This document shows positions 5,251-12,828 of a stretch of 25,023 nt of DNA, piece by piece. A model generated the notes under the pieces. The model ran no database searches. It was given only the letters and a program-made list of their open reading frames with translations, and was not told where the DNA came from. Numbering within the stretch: the stretch's first letter is position 1; each line of letters starts with the position of its first letter. This stretch comes from an uncultured Clostridia bacterium. GTDB lineage: Bacteria; Bacillota; Clostridia; Christensenellales; UBA1242. The position numbers were made by a program, and so were the translations under genes. The DNA lies in the NCBI GenBank assembly GCA_934772445.1, contig CAKVMJ010000020.1:1-25023 (forward strand), written 5' to 3'.

Positions 5251-7284
5251 ATGTTAAATATAGGCGAAAAAATTAGAATTAGGCGAACCGAACTTAATAT
5301 GACTCAAAAGGAACTTGCAGATAAACTTTTTGTTTCAAGCAAACTTGTAAGCAAATGGGAAAGAGGTGGAGAGCCAGCTGTTGAATATATAAAACCACTT
5401 TGCTCGGCATTAAATGTTGATTCATCATATTTTTTTGGAGATGATTCAAATAATAATATTAAACAAGAACAAAAAGCTGAGAAAAAGAAATTTAAATTTA
5501 GTGAGTTGTCTAAGAAAAATAAATTCTTGGTTTTTTATCTACCTTTAATTTGTGTTTTAACTGCCGTAATTTGTTTGTTATCTATTTTTGTATTTGTGCC
5601 GGGTATAAGGCAGAGTATATATATAATGAATAAGAATTCATATATAAGCAAAATGAATCAAAGTATAGAAAATAACTTAGTGGATTTTGAATATTATAAT
5701 TTAAAGTTGACAACATATGTAGATGATGAACTTTCGGATGATTCGAAAATTTGGCAGGGATATATTGATGAAAATGGTAATCCAGCGTTTAAAACAAATT
5801 ATTACACAGTTAAAAATGGTTTAAAATATGGTTGGGACTATAAAAGTGATTATGAAAAACCAGATAATATTAAAACACTTCAAGATTTGCTTGCTTCTGA
5901 ATTGGATTTAGCAACAGAAATAGATTTTGATGAAAAAGATATAACTTATATCAAGAAAAATTCTTGGGGATATAGCATTGAATTTGATGATGAAGTTCTT
6001 TATAGTGGGTTAACTACTGCAGAAAAGAAACAGATAAAACTTATAGATAAAATTAGAGCAAATTTCATTATAGAAGATGGGCATTTCAAAGAGTTGAATA
6101 TGCTTACAAGATACACGAATAAAAAACTAGAAGAGGATTTTAAAGTAGAAGCTAAGTTGGTATTCATTACTGAAAAACCAGTTTTGGAAGATGTTCAAGA
6201 TCAAGTTTGGGATGTAAAATTACCTAAAGAGGATAAGTCAACATTTATGAAATCTTTCTTAGGTGAAGATGTTATACAAACTGAAGCTGAAGCAGAACAA
6301 TATGCAAGTTTCACTTATGAAAATGGTTACTTGTATGGAAAAAACAATGGGAATCTAGTAGTTTTAAAATGCGGTGAAAAAGAATTACAAAGATATGAGT
6401 TTTATGTTGGAGCTGAAACGGGTTTTTATATTTATAAAGACCACTTATATAATGTTGTATATTCATCAGATATAGCAGGTAAAGTGAATTTTACTTTGCA
6501 AAAAAGAAATATTCAAACAGGCGATATGGAAGAATCAAAACTTCCAGATAGATTTGATACCACAAGAGATAAAAAATATAAGTTTTTAAGTAATGGAAAT
6601 TATTTTACAATTGCATATTTTGAAGATAATACATCTAGAAGTAACTATGTTTGTTATTTATTTAATTTAGATAATGAAACATTGGAATACACAAAGTATT
6701 TCAATGAATTTGTGATGTTTATAGATAGTGCCGGTAATAAATATTATTGTCCTCTAGTTGAAAATCGCCCACTTGTGGGAATAGCTAGACTAGGCGATAT
6801 CACAATGACAAAAGATGGTGTTGATTATACTTATCAAGGAATTAGAATTTCTGAGGAAAATGGTAAGATTATAACAACCACATCTTCAGAAAAATTTATT
6901 TATTCGGATAATGTTTTGGTTGAAACTATATCAAAGTATAAGAATAGAGTGGATATTAAAGATGGTGCTTATGCTTATGTTGGTAGTAATGAAATAAACT
7001 ATCCAGATGGAACAAAAGATGTTTTGCAACCAGTGATTGTTGGCTTAACCTGTGAATCAGAGTATCTTAAGTTTGTAGGTTCATTTAACGGTAAGGTTGT
7101 TGTGGAATGTACATCTTGGAATTATGTTTATCTATTATATGATGCAAATGATTTAACAAAACCTATTGCAGTAACATCTAGATCACAGGAATATGCTAGC
7201 GATATGAAAATACAATCTGTTGGCGAACATATTATTATTTCAGTAAAACAAGCGGATAATACTTATATAAATTACTATTTATAA
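5251..7284 (+). CDS. Membrane-bound one-component regulator: XRE HTH, one TM, large extracellular domain
   Basis: The ATG at 5251 is chosen because GGAG lies eight bases upstream and the HTH begins at once; the open frame extends to 5137 but that part is not conserved-looking. The protein is 677 aa. Residues 5–60 are an XRE helix-turn-helix (IRIRRTELNMTQKELADKLF, SKLVSKWERGGEPAVEYIKPL), 65–90 a charged linker, 92–116 a single TM, and about 120–677 an extracellular region rich in Tyr, Asp and Asn. The last 300 residues contain repeated short strands with gly–asn turns, suggestive of a β-propeller. The architecture resembles membrane-bound one-component regulators that sense outside signals. 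Its targets and ligand are unknown. Confidence 0.85.
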   Translation: MLNIGEKIRIRRTELNMTQKELADKLFVSSKLVSKWERGGEPAVEYIKPLCSALNVDSSYFFGDDSNNNIKQEQKAEKKKFKFSELSKKNKFLVFYLPLICVLTAVICLLSIFVFVPGIRQSIYIMNKNSYISKMNQSIENNLVDFEYYNLKLTTYVDDELSDDSKIWQGYIDENGNPAFKTNYYTVKNGLKYGWDYKSDYEKPDNIKTLQDLLASELDLATEIDFDEKDITYIKKNSWGYSIEFDDEVLYSGLTTAEKKQIKLIDKIRANFIIEDGHFKELNMLTRYTNKKLEEDFKVEAKLVFITEKPVLEDVQDQVWDVKLPKEDKSTFMKSFLGEDVIQTEAEAEQYASFTYENGYLYGKNNGNLVVLKCGEKELQRYEFYVGAETGFYIYKDHLYNVVYSSDIAGKVNFTLQKRNIQTGDMEESKLPDRFDTTRDKKYKFLSNGNYFTIAYFEDNTSRSNYVCYLFNLDNETLEYTKYFNEFVMFIDSAGNKYYCPLVENRPLVGIARLGDITMTKDGVDYTYQGIRISEENGKIITTTSSEKFIYSDNVLVETISKYKNRVDIKDGAYAYVGSNEINYPDGTKDVLQPVIVGLTCESEYLKFVGSFNGKVVVECTSWNYVYLLYDANDLTKPIAVTSRSQEYASDMKIQSVGEHIIISVKQADNTYINYYL

Positions 7285-7293
7285 GGTGAGAAC

Positions 7294-7323
7294 AAAAAAG
7301 GAAGAAAAAACTCTTCCTTTTTT
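7294..7323 (+). terminator. Terminator after the membrane regulator gene
   Basis: AAAAAAGGAAGA (7294–7305) pairs with TCTTCCTTTTTT (7312–7323) around a 6-nt loop; the right arm ends in the T tract. It lies ten bases after the stop codon. Confidence 0.8.
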
Positions 7324-7425
7324 GCTTATAATTATGAAAACAAAAGAAAAAGTTTTATGAAATACTTGCTTTGTTGCTTCTTTTCATCTATACTAATAAA
7401 GCCTATTAAGTTATAAATATGGTTA

Positions 7426-7431
7426 TATAAT
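7426..7431 (+). promoter_or_regulatory. Probable -10 box upstream of the tRNA-Ser locus
   Basis: A perfect TATAAT 21 bp before the truncated tRNA-Ser copy; no clear -35 at 17 bp. The corresponding place before the intact tRNA (7606–7611) reads TAGAAT. Confidence 0.45.
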
Positions 7432-7452
7432 ATGCAAAGTAATTAAATATAT

Positions 7453-7473
7453 GGAGAGGTGTCAGAGTGGTCG
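7453..7473 (+). pseudogene. Truncated 5' copy of tRNA-Ser
   Basis: These 21 bases equal the first 21 of the intact tRNA-Ser at 7632. The upstream sequence is duplicated too: 7429–7473 and 7609–7652 differ by one indel and one substitution. After 7473 the copy diverges and has no anticodon arm or T-arm that I can fold, so it is not a functional tRNA. Confidence 0.8.
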
Positions 7474-7580
7474 GCGTCAGAAGTATCGCTAGGAAGCCAA
7501 TGCTAAGGCATTAGGCATTAAACGCTCACTTCTTCCTTATCCCCAAACGACTTTTAAGAAAAATTCGTTTGAGGACCCCA

Positions 7581-7659
7581 GCACATTCGACCACATTTGT
7601 AGGTTTAGAATATGCAAAGCATTAAATATATGGAGAGGTGTCAGAGTGGTCGAATGTGC
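7581..7659. repeat. 14-bp inverted repeat of the tRNA-Ser D-arm region
   Basis: GCACATTCGACCAC (7581–7594) is the exact reverse complement of 7646–7659, which lies inside the intact tRNA-Ser. With the direct duplication this gives direct and inverted copies of tRNA-Ser segments within 230 bp. Confidence 0.8.
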
Positions 7660-7719
7660 ACGCTTGGAAAGCGTGTGTGCGGAAACGCACCGCAGGTTCA
7701 AATCCTGTCCTCTCCGCCA
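7632..7719 (+). tRNA. tRNA-Ser (anticodon GGA)
   Basis: An 88-nt class II tRNA with GGAGAGG acceptor, CACGC-TTGGAAA-GCGTG anticodon arm (GGA), a long variable arm (TGTGCGGAAACGCAC), GGTTCAAATCC T-arm and encoded CCA. Confidence 0.95.
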
Positions 7720-7728
7720 GGAGTGAAT

Positions 7729-7767
7729 AATACGAACGAAAAGGATATCTTTGAGTTCGTATTTTTT
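7729..7767 (+). terminator. Terminator of tRNA-Ser
   Basis: AATACGAAC (7729–7737) pairs with GTTCGTATT (7755–7763) and is followed by more Ts, ten bases after the tRNA. Confidence 0.8.
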
Positions 7768-8000
7768 CATTTGGAGTTCTTTTCAGTAATTTATCCATTA
7801 TCTTTTATAAACTAAAACAAAAGACGTTGTAAAGAATTATTTATGCAATTAACACCAAAGAATGGTGATATGAAAATAATTACTAATATTTCTCCATTAA
7901 TGTCAAAAAAATTGTTTGACTGTAGAAATTGGTGGGGAAATAATATTGTTTAATTGACTTTTAAGTTAAAAAATATATATTCTATATATCGGAGGTTAGT

Positions 8001-8333
8001 ATGAACGAAAAATATTTAGGTCAAATAGTAAAAGTGAAAATGGATAGACCGTTAGGAACAAAACATCCTAAGCATGGTTTTGTTTATGAAGTTAATTATG
8101 GATATATTCCAGGAACAGTTTCTGGTGATGGCGAAGAATTAGATGCATATGTTTTAGGTGAACATAAACCTTTAGAGGAATTTGAAGGCGAAGTTATTGC
8201 AATTATCCATAGAACAAATGATGATGATAAATTGGTTGTTATGGCTAAGGGAAGAAACTATACAGATGAACAAATTCATGCACTTACAGAATTTCAGGAA
8301 CAATGGTTTGAATCAGTTATAATTAGAAAATAA
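8001..8333 (+). CDS. Short inorganic pyrophosphatase-family protein (110 aa)
   Basis: It carries the family I pyrophosphatase core in the expected order: Glu30, NYGYIPGT (32–39), the signature GDGEELDAYV with Asp43, Glu45 and Asp48, and DDDKLVV with Asp75 and Lys77. Full-length enzymes have about 165–200 residues; this one lacks the ends, has Glu in place of the second signature Asp, and no Asp is found at the place of the fourth metal ligand. It could be a reduced pyrophosphatase or a paralogue with another role. The start is firm: GGAGG five bases before the ATG. The 36-codon frame at 7843–7953 upstream looks like debris. No partner gene is evident. Confidence 0.8.
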   Translation: MNEKYLGQIVKVKMDRPLGTKHPKHGFVYEVNYGYIPGTVSGDGEELDAYVLGEHKPLEEFEGEVIAIIHRTNDDDKLVVMAKGRNYTDEQIHALTEFQEQWFESVIIRK

Positions 8334-8375
8334 TTTTCTTATAAATGTTTTTGCTGTAAATATAATTTAAACACG

Positions 8376-8731
8376 CTAAAAGGTAAGTATTTTTGATATA
8401 AACTTGGTAAGGAACTCAACTCTTTCACTATGATCTAAGTAATCTTTACTCATAAAATAATATATAAAGTGTTTTATATCTTCTGGTTTTATTGGCTTCG
8501 TCTGATGCGATTTTGATAAAACTATTTTTTCTGTTAAAATGGATTTTTCATTTTCTAATTGTTTAATTTTCAATTCAATCGATTTTGAATTTAAACCATT
8601 CATAATTACAGCAATTAAAGACTCAATTTGTTTGTCAATTTCTTTTAATTGTGCTTATAAAATTGCAAGTTCTAAATTTATGCAAATAATATCTTTATTA
8701 TATTTAGAATTACAGCATACAACAAGGAAGA
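8376..8731 (-). pseudogene. C-terminal remnant of a large serine recombinase
   Basis: The minus strand keeps part of a recombinase zinc ribbon (VVCCNSKYNKDIIC), then an in-frame TAA at 8655–8657, then the coiled-coil tail (QLKEIDKQIESL, LKIKQLENEKSILTEKIVL) and the typical C-terminal helix ending VEFLTKFISKILTF. Catalytic and DNA-binding domains are absent. The pattern matches the C-terminal part of transposon- or phage-type large serine recombinases, so an element once sat here and decayed. Assignment rests on this pattern alone. Confidence 0.6.
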
Positions 8732-8762
8732 AAATTTTAGTTGCATCTTAGACTCAAACGGA

Positions 8763-8981
8763 ATGTTTGAAAAACTATGGCAATTTAGTTCTTATCTAGT
8801 AAACAAAGGATTAAACATTATTGACGCTAGCAAACTAGAAAATATAACATATACCAACATTGATAACGCAAATGTAGATAACGAACATATTATCTTACGA
8901 GCAATACAAAACAGAAAAGTTGAACCAAAAGATTATACGATAAAAGTTGCAGATAAGTTCTATATTACCAATAATCTATAA
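8763..8981 (+). pseudogene. Probable C-terminal gene fragment (72 aa)
   Basis: The frame from 8763 encodes MFEKLWQFSSYLVNKGLNII…YITNNL with good coding character, but no ribosome site precedes the ATG and the frame stays open and sensible further upstream (NKEENFSCILDSNG), over the recombinase remnant. It is therefore probably the end of a longer gene cut by the old insertion. Family not recognised. A terminator follows at 8990. Confidence 0.45.
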
Positions 8982-8989
8982 ATAAACAA

Positions 8990-9019
8990 GCCGGGAGTGA
9001 AAACTCTCGGCCTATTTTG
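8990..9019. terminator. Terminator between convergent genes
   Basis: GCCGGGAGT (8990–8998), GAAA loop, ACTCTCGGC (9003–9011): 9-bp stem with one G–T pair, then CTATTTTG. It may serve both the fragment before it and the DUF262 gene that ends at 9026. Confidence 0.7.
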
Positions 9020-9025
9020 TGCTTA

Positions 9026-10798
9026 TTATTTACAAAGTTTTTCATATCCTTTTTTAATTTTTTCAGCCATCAATTTTCTTCTAGCCATCAAAAATTCTTC
9101 ATAAGACATACTTTCCCAGCCATGTGGTAAAGCGTTCTCATATTCCATTTGAATAATTTCTTCTTCTGTTTTTCCTTCGCAAACAATAGGATAATAAATT
9201 GCTGGACTTTCATCCAAAATCTCCATATTGTCTTTCCAGTCAATATAAGCATAATTTGCCATTTGATTTATCATTGTGTCATTATATCCTTTTGACTTTA
9301 AATATGCTTTTGGGAACAAGTGATGTTTTTCTATTGATTTTCTATTTCCATCAATACCAACTTCATATAATTTAGAAACAAGAAAATTACTTTTTGAAAA
9401 TAATAAATGAGCATCTAAAATATTTAACGATGCGCAATAAGCATTCCAAGAAGAATTTCCCTTACCAGAAACAGCTAAACCTTCAGAACCGGGCAATGTT
9501 ATTGCAAAATAATCATTAGTTAATCTTTCCGATATTAATCTATCAATATATTGCTTATATTCTTCAAATAGCTTAAATTCTTTTATCGCATTCAAATGTG
9601 TTTCCATTGTGGACTCAAATGAACCTGTATATAATGAAACCAATGAAATGTAGAAAAACCACTTTGAAGTTATCAACATATTTTCATTATAACTAGCATT
9701 AAATCTATGTTTTGCAATCAAATAGAATGCATACGCATAAAATATAGCTGTACCCGATGAAATCATATCTCTACTTAAATATCCGGCATTCATTATACAT
9801 TTTAAGAATTCGTGCCAAGTATGAACATCTAAAACATCATTAAGTTTTTCTTTTAGTAAATCAAACCTTTGATTTCTTAGCTCAACATCAATAGCACCTT
9901 TCTTTTCAAAATCAGCACCTCTTAATAATTTGTATCCATATTTTAATCTTGCTCTGTCAAAGCCATAAGCCATAACAACTCTAATTATATCTTGAGCCTC
10001 AACCTCAGTTAAAGAATTATATGCGGTTGCCGTTGTATTTGGAAATCTAGAGTCTTTACAGAAATTTTCAATCAACTCTCTTCCTTCTTGCCAATACAAA
10101 GAAACTAATGTAAGAATGAAATCGTTTTGTTTTAATGCAATACCACCTGAATTAACTCTAACAAAAATATTTGAAACGGACTCTTCATCTGCAGACGATT
10201 TAATATTAAAAACCGGTAATGTAAAGTTTTGCAAATTATATAATGCTGTAATATTATTTGATACAATTTGTATTTCTTCGTTTGTTAATTCAAGTCCTTT
10301 TGACTCTCGTAATTGTTTCAAATTATTGATGTAGTTATTCGTAAAAGACCAAGAATTTGAAATATAAGCATCGCTTATGTTATAAATCCATTCTTTATCT
10401 CTTTTAGTCATTTGAAAGCTAACTTCAAAAATACATTTTAACGGATTAAAGGAAATTATTATTTCCTTATCTTCATATTTTTGATTTTTCACTTTTTTGC
10501 CTTTCATAACAGCATATAAAGATGTTAATCTTTGCTGACCATCAATAATAACTTCCTTTGGTGTAGGATAACTATGCTCATCAACACCAATAGTTTTCTT
10601 TTTATCCAATTCAGGGCAATCCCAAAGCATTAAATAACCTATAGGATAACCTTTCATCATAGAGTCAAATAAATCTCTAACTTTTGAATCTGGCCAAATA
10701 AAAGGTCTTTGTAATTCAGGTAAACCAAGCTCACCTAATTCGATTTTATTTACTAATTGTCCTACTTGTAATGGGGTTGTAGAAAATAGTTGCTCCAT
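9026..10798 (-). CDS. DUF262–HNH (GmrSD-like) nuclease, probable defence gene
   Basis: A 590-aa protein. The N-terminal DUF262 domain (about 1–230) has the hallmark VIIDGQQRLTSLYA with DGQQR at 86–90 and the companion motif LPELQRPFIWP (26–36); this ParB/Srx-like fold binds or hydrolyses nucleotides in GmrS. The C-terminal part contains KHHLFPKAYL (His492, His493) and, about 35 residues on, DNMEIL with the conserved Asn, which is the DUF1524-type His-Asn nuclease. The two halves match GmrSD, a type IV restriction enzyme that cuts modified phage DNA. GAGA/AAGGAG precedes the ATG. It is third in a minus-strand cluster with a double XRE protein and an unknown 147-aa gene. The exact substrate is unknown. 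Confidence 0.87.
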   Translation of the reverse strand: MEQLFSTTPLQVGQLVNKIELGELGLPELQRPFIWPDSKVRDLFDSMMKGYPIGYLMLWDCPELDKKKTIGVDEHSYPTPKEVIIDGQQRLTSLYAVMKGKKVKNQKYEDKEIIISFNPLKCIFEVSFQMTKRDKEWIYNISDAYISNSWSFTNNYINNLKQLRESKGLELTNEEIQIVSNNITALYNLQNFTLPVFNIKSSADEESVSNIFVRVNSGGIALKQNDFILTLVSLYWQEGRELIENFCKDSRFPNTTATAYNSLTEVEAQDIIRVVMAYGFDRARLKYGYKLLRGADFEKKGAIDVELRNQRFDLLKEKLNDVLDVHTWHEFLKCIMNAGYLSRDMISSGTAIFYAYAFYLIAKHRFNASYNENMLITSKWFFYISLVSLYTGSFESTMETHLNAIKEFKLFEEYKQYIDRLISERLTNDYFAITLPGSEGLAVSGKGNSSWNAYCASLNILDAHLLFSKSNFLVSKLYEVGIDGNRKSIEKHHLFPKAYLKSKGYNDTMINQMANYAYIDWKDNMEILDESPAIYYPIVCEGKTEEEIIQMEYENALPHGWESMSYEEFLMARRKLMAEKIKKGYEKLCK

Positions 10799-10821
10799 AA
10801 TTTTCTCCTTAAAACAAAACC

Positions 10822-10830
10822 ATTATAACA
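10822..10830 (-). promoter_or_regulatory. Extended -10 promoter of the DUF262 gene
   Basis: TGTTATAAT (TGnTATAAT) on the minus strand, 23 bp before the start codon. No clear -35, as often with extended -10 promoters. Confidence 0.55.
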
Positions 10831-10878
10831 TAGTTTTTCTAATTTTTATATGCTTTTGTAAATATTTCATAATTTTTA

Positions 10879-11322
10879 TTATTGTTGATAAATAAAATTT
10901 ATTTTGAATTTCTTTTGAATATCTTTATTTAATACGGTGGCAAATATTGTACCAAAATCTTGATATGAATTGCCAATGTTTTTCATACCATCATCAGAAG
11001 GGATAAATGAATCTCTACATTCAATTACACATAAATTATTAACATTTTCACTGTCGTGTAAAATTTTTCTCACTTCTTCCAAATTGTCAGTTTTCAATGT
11101 TTTTAACTGCAAATCTTTGCCATGCTCTAAAAATTGAAAAACATCATACCAACTAAATAATATTCTAGCCTTGCATCTCTCATCATCAATAGCATTCCAC
11201 AAAAGTTCTTTAATTCTATTTGTTTCTTGTTTATTGTTCAATACAATATTATCTATGGGTAAGCCTTGTATGTCTTGGTCAAACTGCATCCAATAATTTG
11301 GATTTTTTTTAAAATCTTTCAT
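10879..11322 (-). CDS. Unknown 147-aa protein next to the DUF262 nuclease
   Basis: The ATG at 11322 is chosen over a TTG four codons upstream because GGAAG lies six bases before it. The product is soluble, with no TM or signal. Visible features: an N-terminal polar stretch (KNPNYWMQFDQDIQGLPIDN), a helical centre with a Trp-Tyr-rich segment (ARILFSWYDVFQFLEHG) and a β-rich end (NNLCVIECRDSFIPSDDG, FGTIFATVL). I do not recognise the family. It has its own likely promoter (extended -10 at 11353) and is separated from the nuclease by 80 bp that contain another promoter, so co-function is plausible but not proved. A modulator or immunity partner of the nuclease is one idea. Confidence 0.75.
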   Translation of the reverse strand: MKDFKKNPNYWMQFDQDIQGLPIDNIVLNNKQETNRIKELLWNAIDDERCKARILFSWYDVFQFLEHGKDLQLKTLKTDNLEEVRKILHDSENVNNLCVIECRDSFIPSDDGMKNIGNSYQDFGTIFATVLNKDIQKKFKINFIYQQ

Positions 11323-11352
11323 TCTTGCTTCCAATAAAATTTATATATTATC

Positions 11353-11361
11353 ATTATAACA
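11353..11361 (-). promoter_or_regulatory. Extended -10 promoter of the 147-aa gene
   Basis: TGTTATAAT on the minus strand, identical to the extended -10 of the nuclease gene. A TTGATA lies 20 bp further upstream, too far for a standard -35. Confidence 0.55.
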
Positions 11362-11395
11362 CAATTTATAAATTTTTGTATCAAAATACACAACT

Positions 11396-11761
11396 TTAAT
11401 ATCGACCAATTAAATTATCTATTGAACCACCAAGATTTTTAGCAATATAGTATATTATATCAAGTCTAGGAATTGAGCCACTTTTCCAATGTCTAATAAT
11501 ACTTTCATCGTATCCAATTGTTTTCATAAACTTGTAATGAGTTAAATTATTTTGATTAAGTAATATTTCATAATTTGCAAGAAATTGTGAAATGTCATAG
11601 TTATATGTTGTATATTTTTTTGATTCCATAGTATTGCTCAAACCAAACAGATAATCTAAAGAACAATCAAAATATTTTGCAATTTTCATTGTAACATCAA
11701 TAGTAGGAACAGAACCTTTTAAATATCTACTATATTGCATTGCTGTAACACCACTTTCCAA
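11396..11761 (-). CDS. Protein with two tandem XRE HTH domains, N-terminus probably truncated
   Basis: 121 residues. The first half ends with the typical XRE tail (SRYLKGSVPTIDVTMKIAKYF, LDYLFGLS), the second has a full HTH (NYEILLNQNNLTHYKFMKTI, IRHWKSGSIPRLDIIYYIAK, IDNLIGRY). The first domain lacks its helix 1; the frame can be read a few codons upstream (SLRRLALESG) but meets a TAG, and the apparent TTG start has no ribosome site. Either the 5' end was lost in a rearrangement near 11770, or a frameshift is present. It lies upstream of the 147-aa and DUF262 genes on the same strand, where a cluster regulator would be expected. If the loss is real, regulation may be broken. Confidence 0.65.
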   Translation of the reverse strand: MESGVTAMQYSRYLKGSVPTIDVTMKIAKYFDCSLDYLFGLSNTMESKKYTTYNYDISQFLANYEILLNQNNLTHYKFMKTIGYDESIIRHWKSGSIPRLDIIYYIAKNLGGSIDNLIGRY

Positions 11762-11920
11762 TGCTAATCGTCTTAATGATTGATACTATTATCGCAAACC
11801 CAGAATGCCTAACTGATAATGATATAGTAGAATAAACTATGTTTAGTTTTATCAATCTTTCATTCTGTTTTTAAACAATAAATTTCAAAACGCTTATATA
11901 ATTTCAAAAAAATTAAAAAA

Positions 11921-11945
11921 TTACTATATACGAAGTATATAGTAA
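11921..11945. terminator. Hairpin, probable bidirectional terminator
   Basis: TTACTATATAC/GTATATAGTAA, 11-bp arms with a 3-nt loop, flanked by A and T runs on both sides. It lies in the 425-bp gap 11762–12186, in which I see no gene, only hairpins and a 19-codon frame ending at 11835. Confidence 0.5.
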
Positions 11946-11996
11946 AAAATAAAAATAGTTGTGTTCAGTTTGGGTTAAACAAAGTCCGCCAATTTT

Positions 11997-12029
11997 AAAA
12001 ATCCACCAGTAAAAAACTGGTGGATTTTT
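11997..12029. terminator. Strong bidirectional terminator
   Basis: AAATCCACCAGT and ACTGGTGGATTT pair over 12 bp around AAAAA, with Ts following on the plus strand and on the minus strand. It separates the defence cluster from tspO. Confidence 0.75.
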
Positions 12030-12056
12030 ATCTAAATAACAGTTAAAACAGGATTA

Positions 12057-12097
12057 GCAAAATCTTAGATAGATTTTGCATTGCAACTTTGTTGCAA
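12057..12097. repeat. Two adjacent perfect hairpins in an intergenic region
   Basis: GCAAAATCT/AGATTTTGC (12057–12065 with 12071–12079) is followed two bases later by TTGCAAC/GTTGCAA (12081–12087 with 12091–12097). No T tract follows, so they do not look like terminators; a small structured RNA or a binding site is possible. Confidence 0.5.
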
Positions 12098-12186
12098 GAA
12101 CCTGCGTACTTGTAATCATTTCTATTAAATGTACTATGATGTTAGTTGTTTGTTAAAATATATAAATAATAAAATTATTAAATTTC

Positions 12187-12648
12187 TTAATTTAAAATCC
12201 AAAGTGCTAAATTCAAAGTGGTGGCAATGCTTAACCAGATAGGATAGATGATTAAAATTTTTGCAAGCAAATTTTCAGTTTTTTGCAAATTAATCCATAA
12301 AAACCAACCTAAAATTAAATTAATTATTATTGTTATTAAACCAATAAAAGTTAAATTTAAAGTGAAAAATATTAAGCACCATAGAATATTAAAAATACCA
12401 TTTAAGATAAGGCAAGTAAGAAGAGTTTTATTAATTTTCTCTTGTTTGATTAAAATTATATTGCAAATAATTGCCAAAAGATAAATTACAGACCAAACAA
12501 TTGGTATTACAATATTTGGAATCCATTGTGCTGGCTTTGCTAATGAATTAAACCATTCCATTCCAAGGTTTACAAACACACTGCCTAAAACAGCCACTAA
12601 AACTATTGAAATTGTTGATATAATTTGATATTTTGTAGTTTTACCCAT
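12187..12648 (-). CDS. tspO: TspO/MBR family membrane protein
   Basis: 153 residues, five TM segments as in the family, whose usual length is 150–180. Conserved features are present: the WFNSLAKPAQWIPN loop after TM1 (family W..L.KP.W.PP), PIVWSVIYLL in TM2, LNGIFNILWCLIFF in TM3 and YPIWLSIATTLNLALWILN in TM5. TspO proteins bind tetrapyrroles and other hydrophobic ligands in the membrane and are linked to stress responses. No Shine-Dalgarno site precedes the ATG; instead an extended -10 (TGATATAAT) ends five bases before it, so the mRNA may be leaderless. Confidence 0.9.
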   Translation of the reverse strand: MGKTTKYQIISTISIVLVAVLGSVFVNLGMEWFNSLAKPAQWIPNIVIPIVWSVIYLLAIICNIILIKQEKINKTLLTCLILNGIFNILWCLIFFTLNLTFIGLITIIINLILGWFLWINLQKTENLLAKILIIYPIWLSIATTLNLALWILN

Positions 12649-12653
12649 ACTTT

Positions 12654-12662
12654 ATTATATCA
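12654..12662 (-). promoter_or_regulatory. Extended -10 promoter of tspO
   Basis: TGATATAAT on the minus strand with only five bases between it and the start codon. Transcription from here would begin at or next to the ATG. Confidence 0.5.
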
Positions 12663-12828
12663 AACCAGCATTTATTTTATTCAAGTTTGAAAATAAAAAG
12701 TTCTTTAATGAAATCTAAAGATTTTAGATTAGAAAATATTTTAATGCTTAGCAAAAATCTTAAATAATTTTATTTGTAAATATAAATTAAAATTGAGATA
12801 AAATTCTAAAAATAGTATAAAACCACAT

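Noticed and set aside
7453..7719. Group I intron in tRNA-Ser
   Set aside because: The 5' exon repeats but the 3' part is complete in the second copy, the break is in the D-arm region and not the anticodon loop, and no intron core could be seen.
7843..7953. 36-codon plus-strand ORF (MQLTPKNGDMKII… ending WWGNNIV)
   Set aside because: No ribosome site, no recognisable family, short; it may be debris of a gene, so it is not listed as a CDS.
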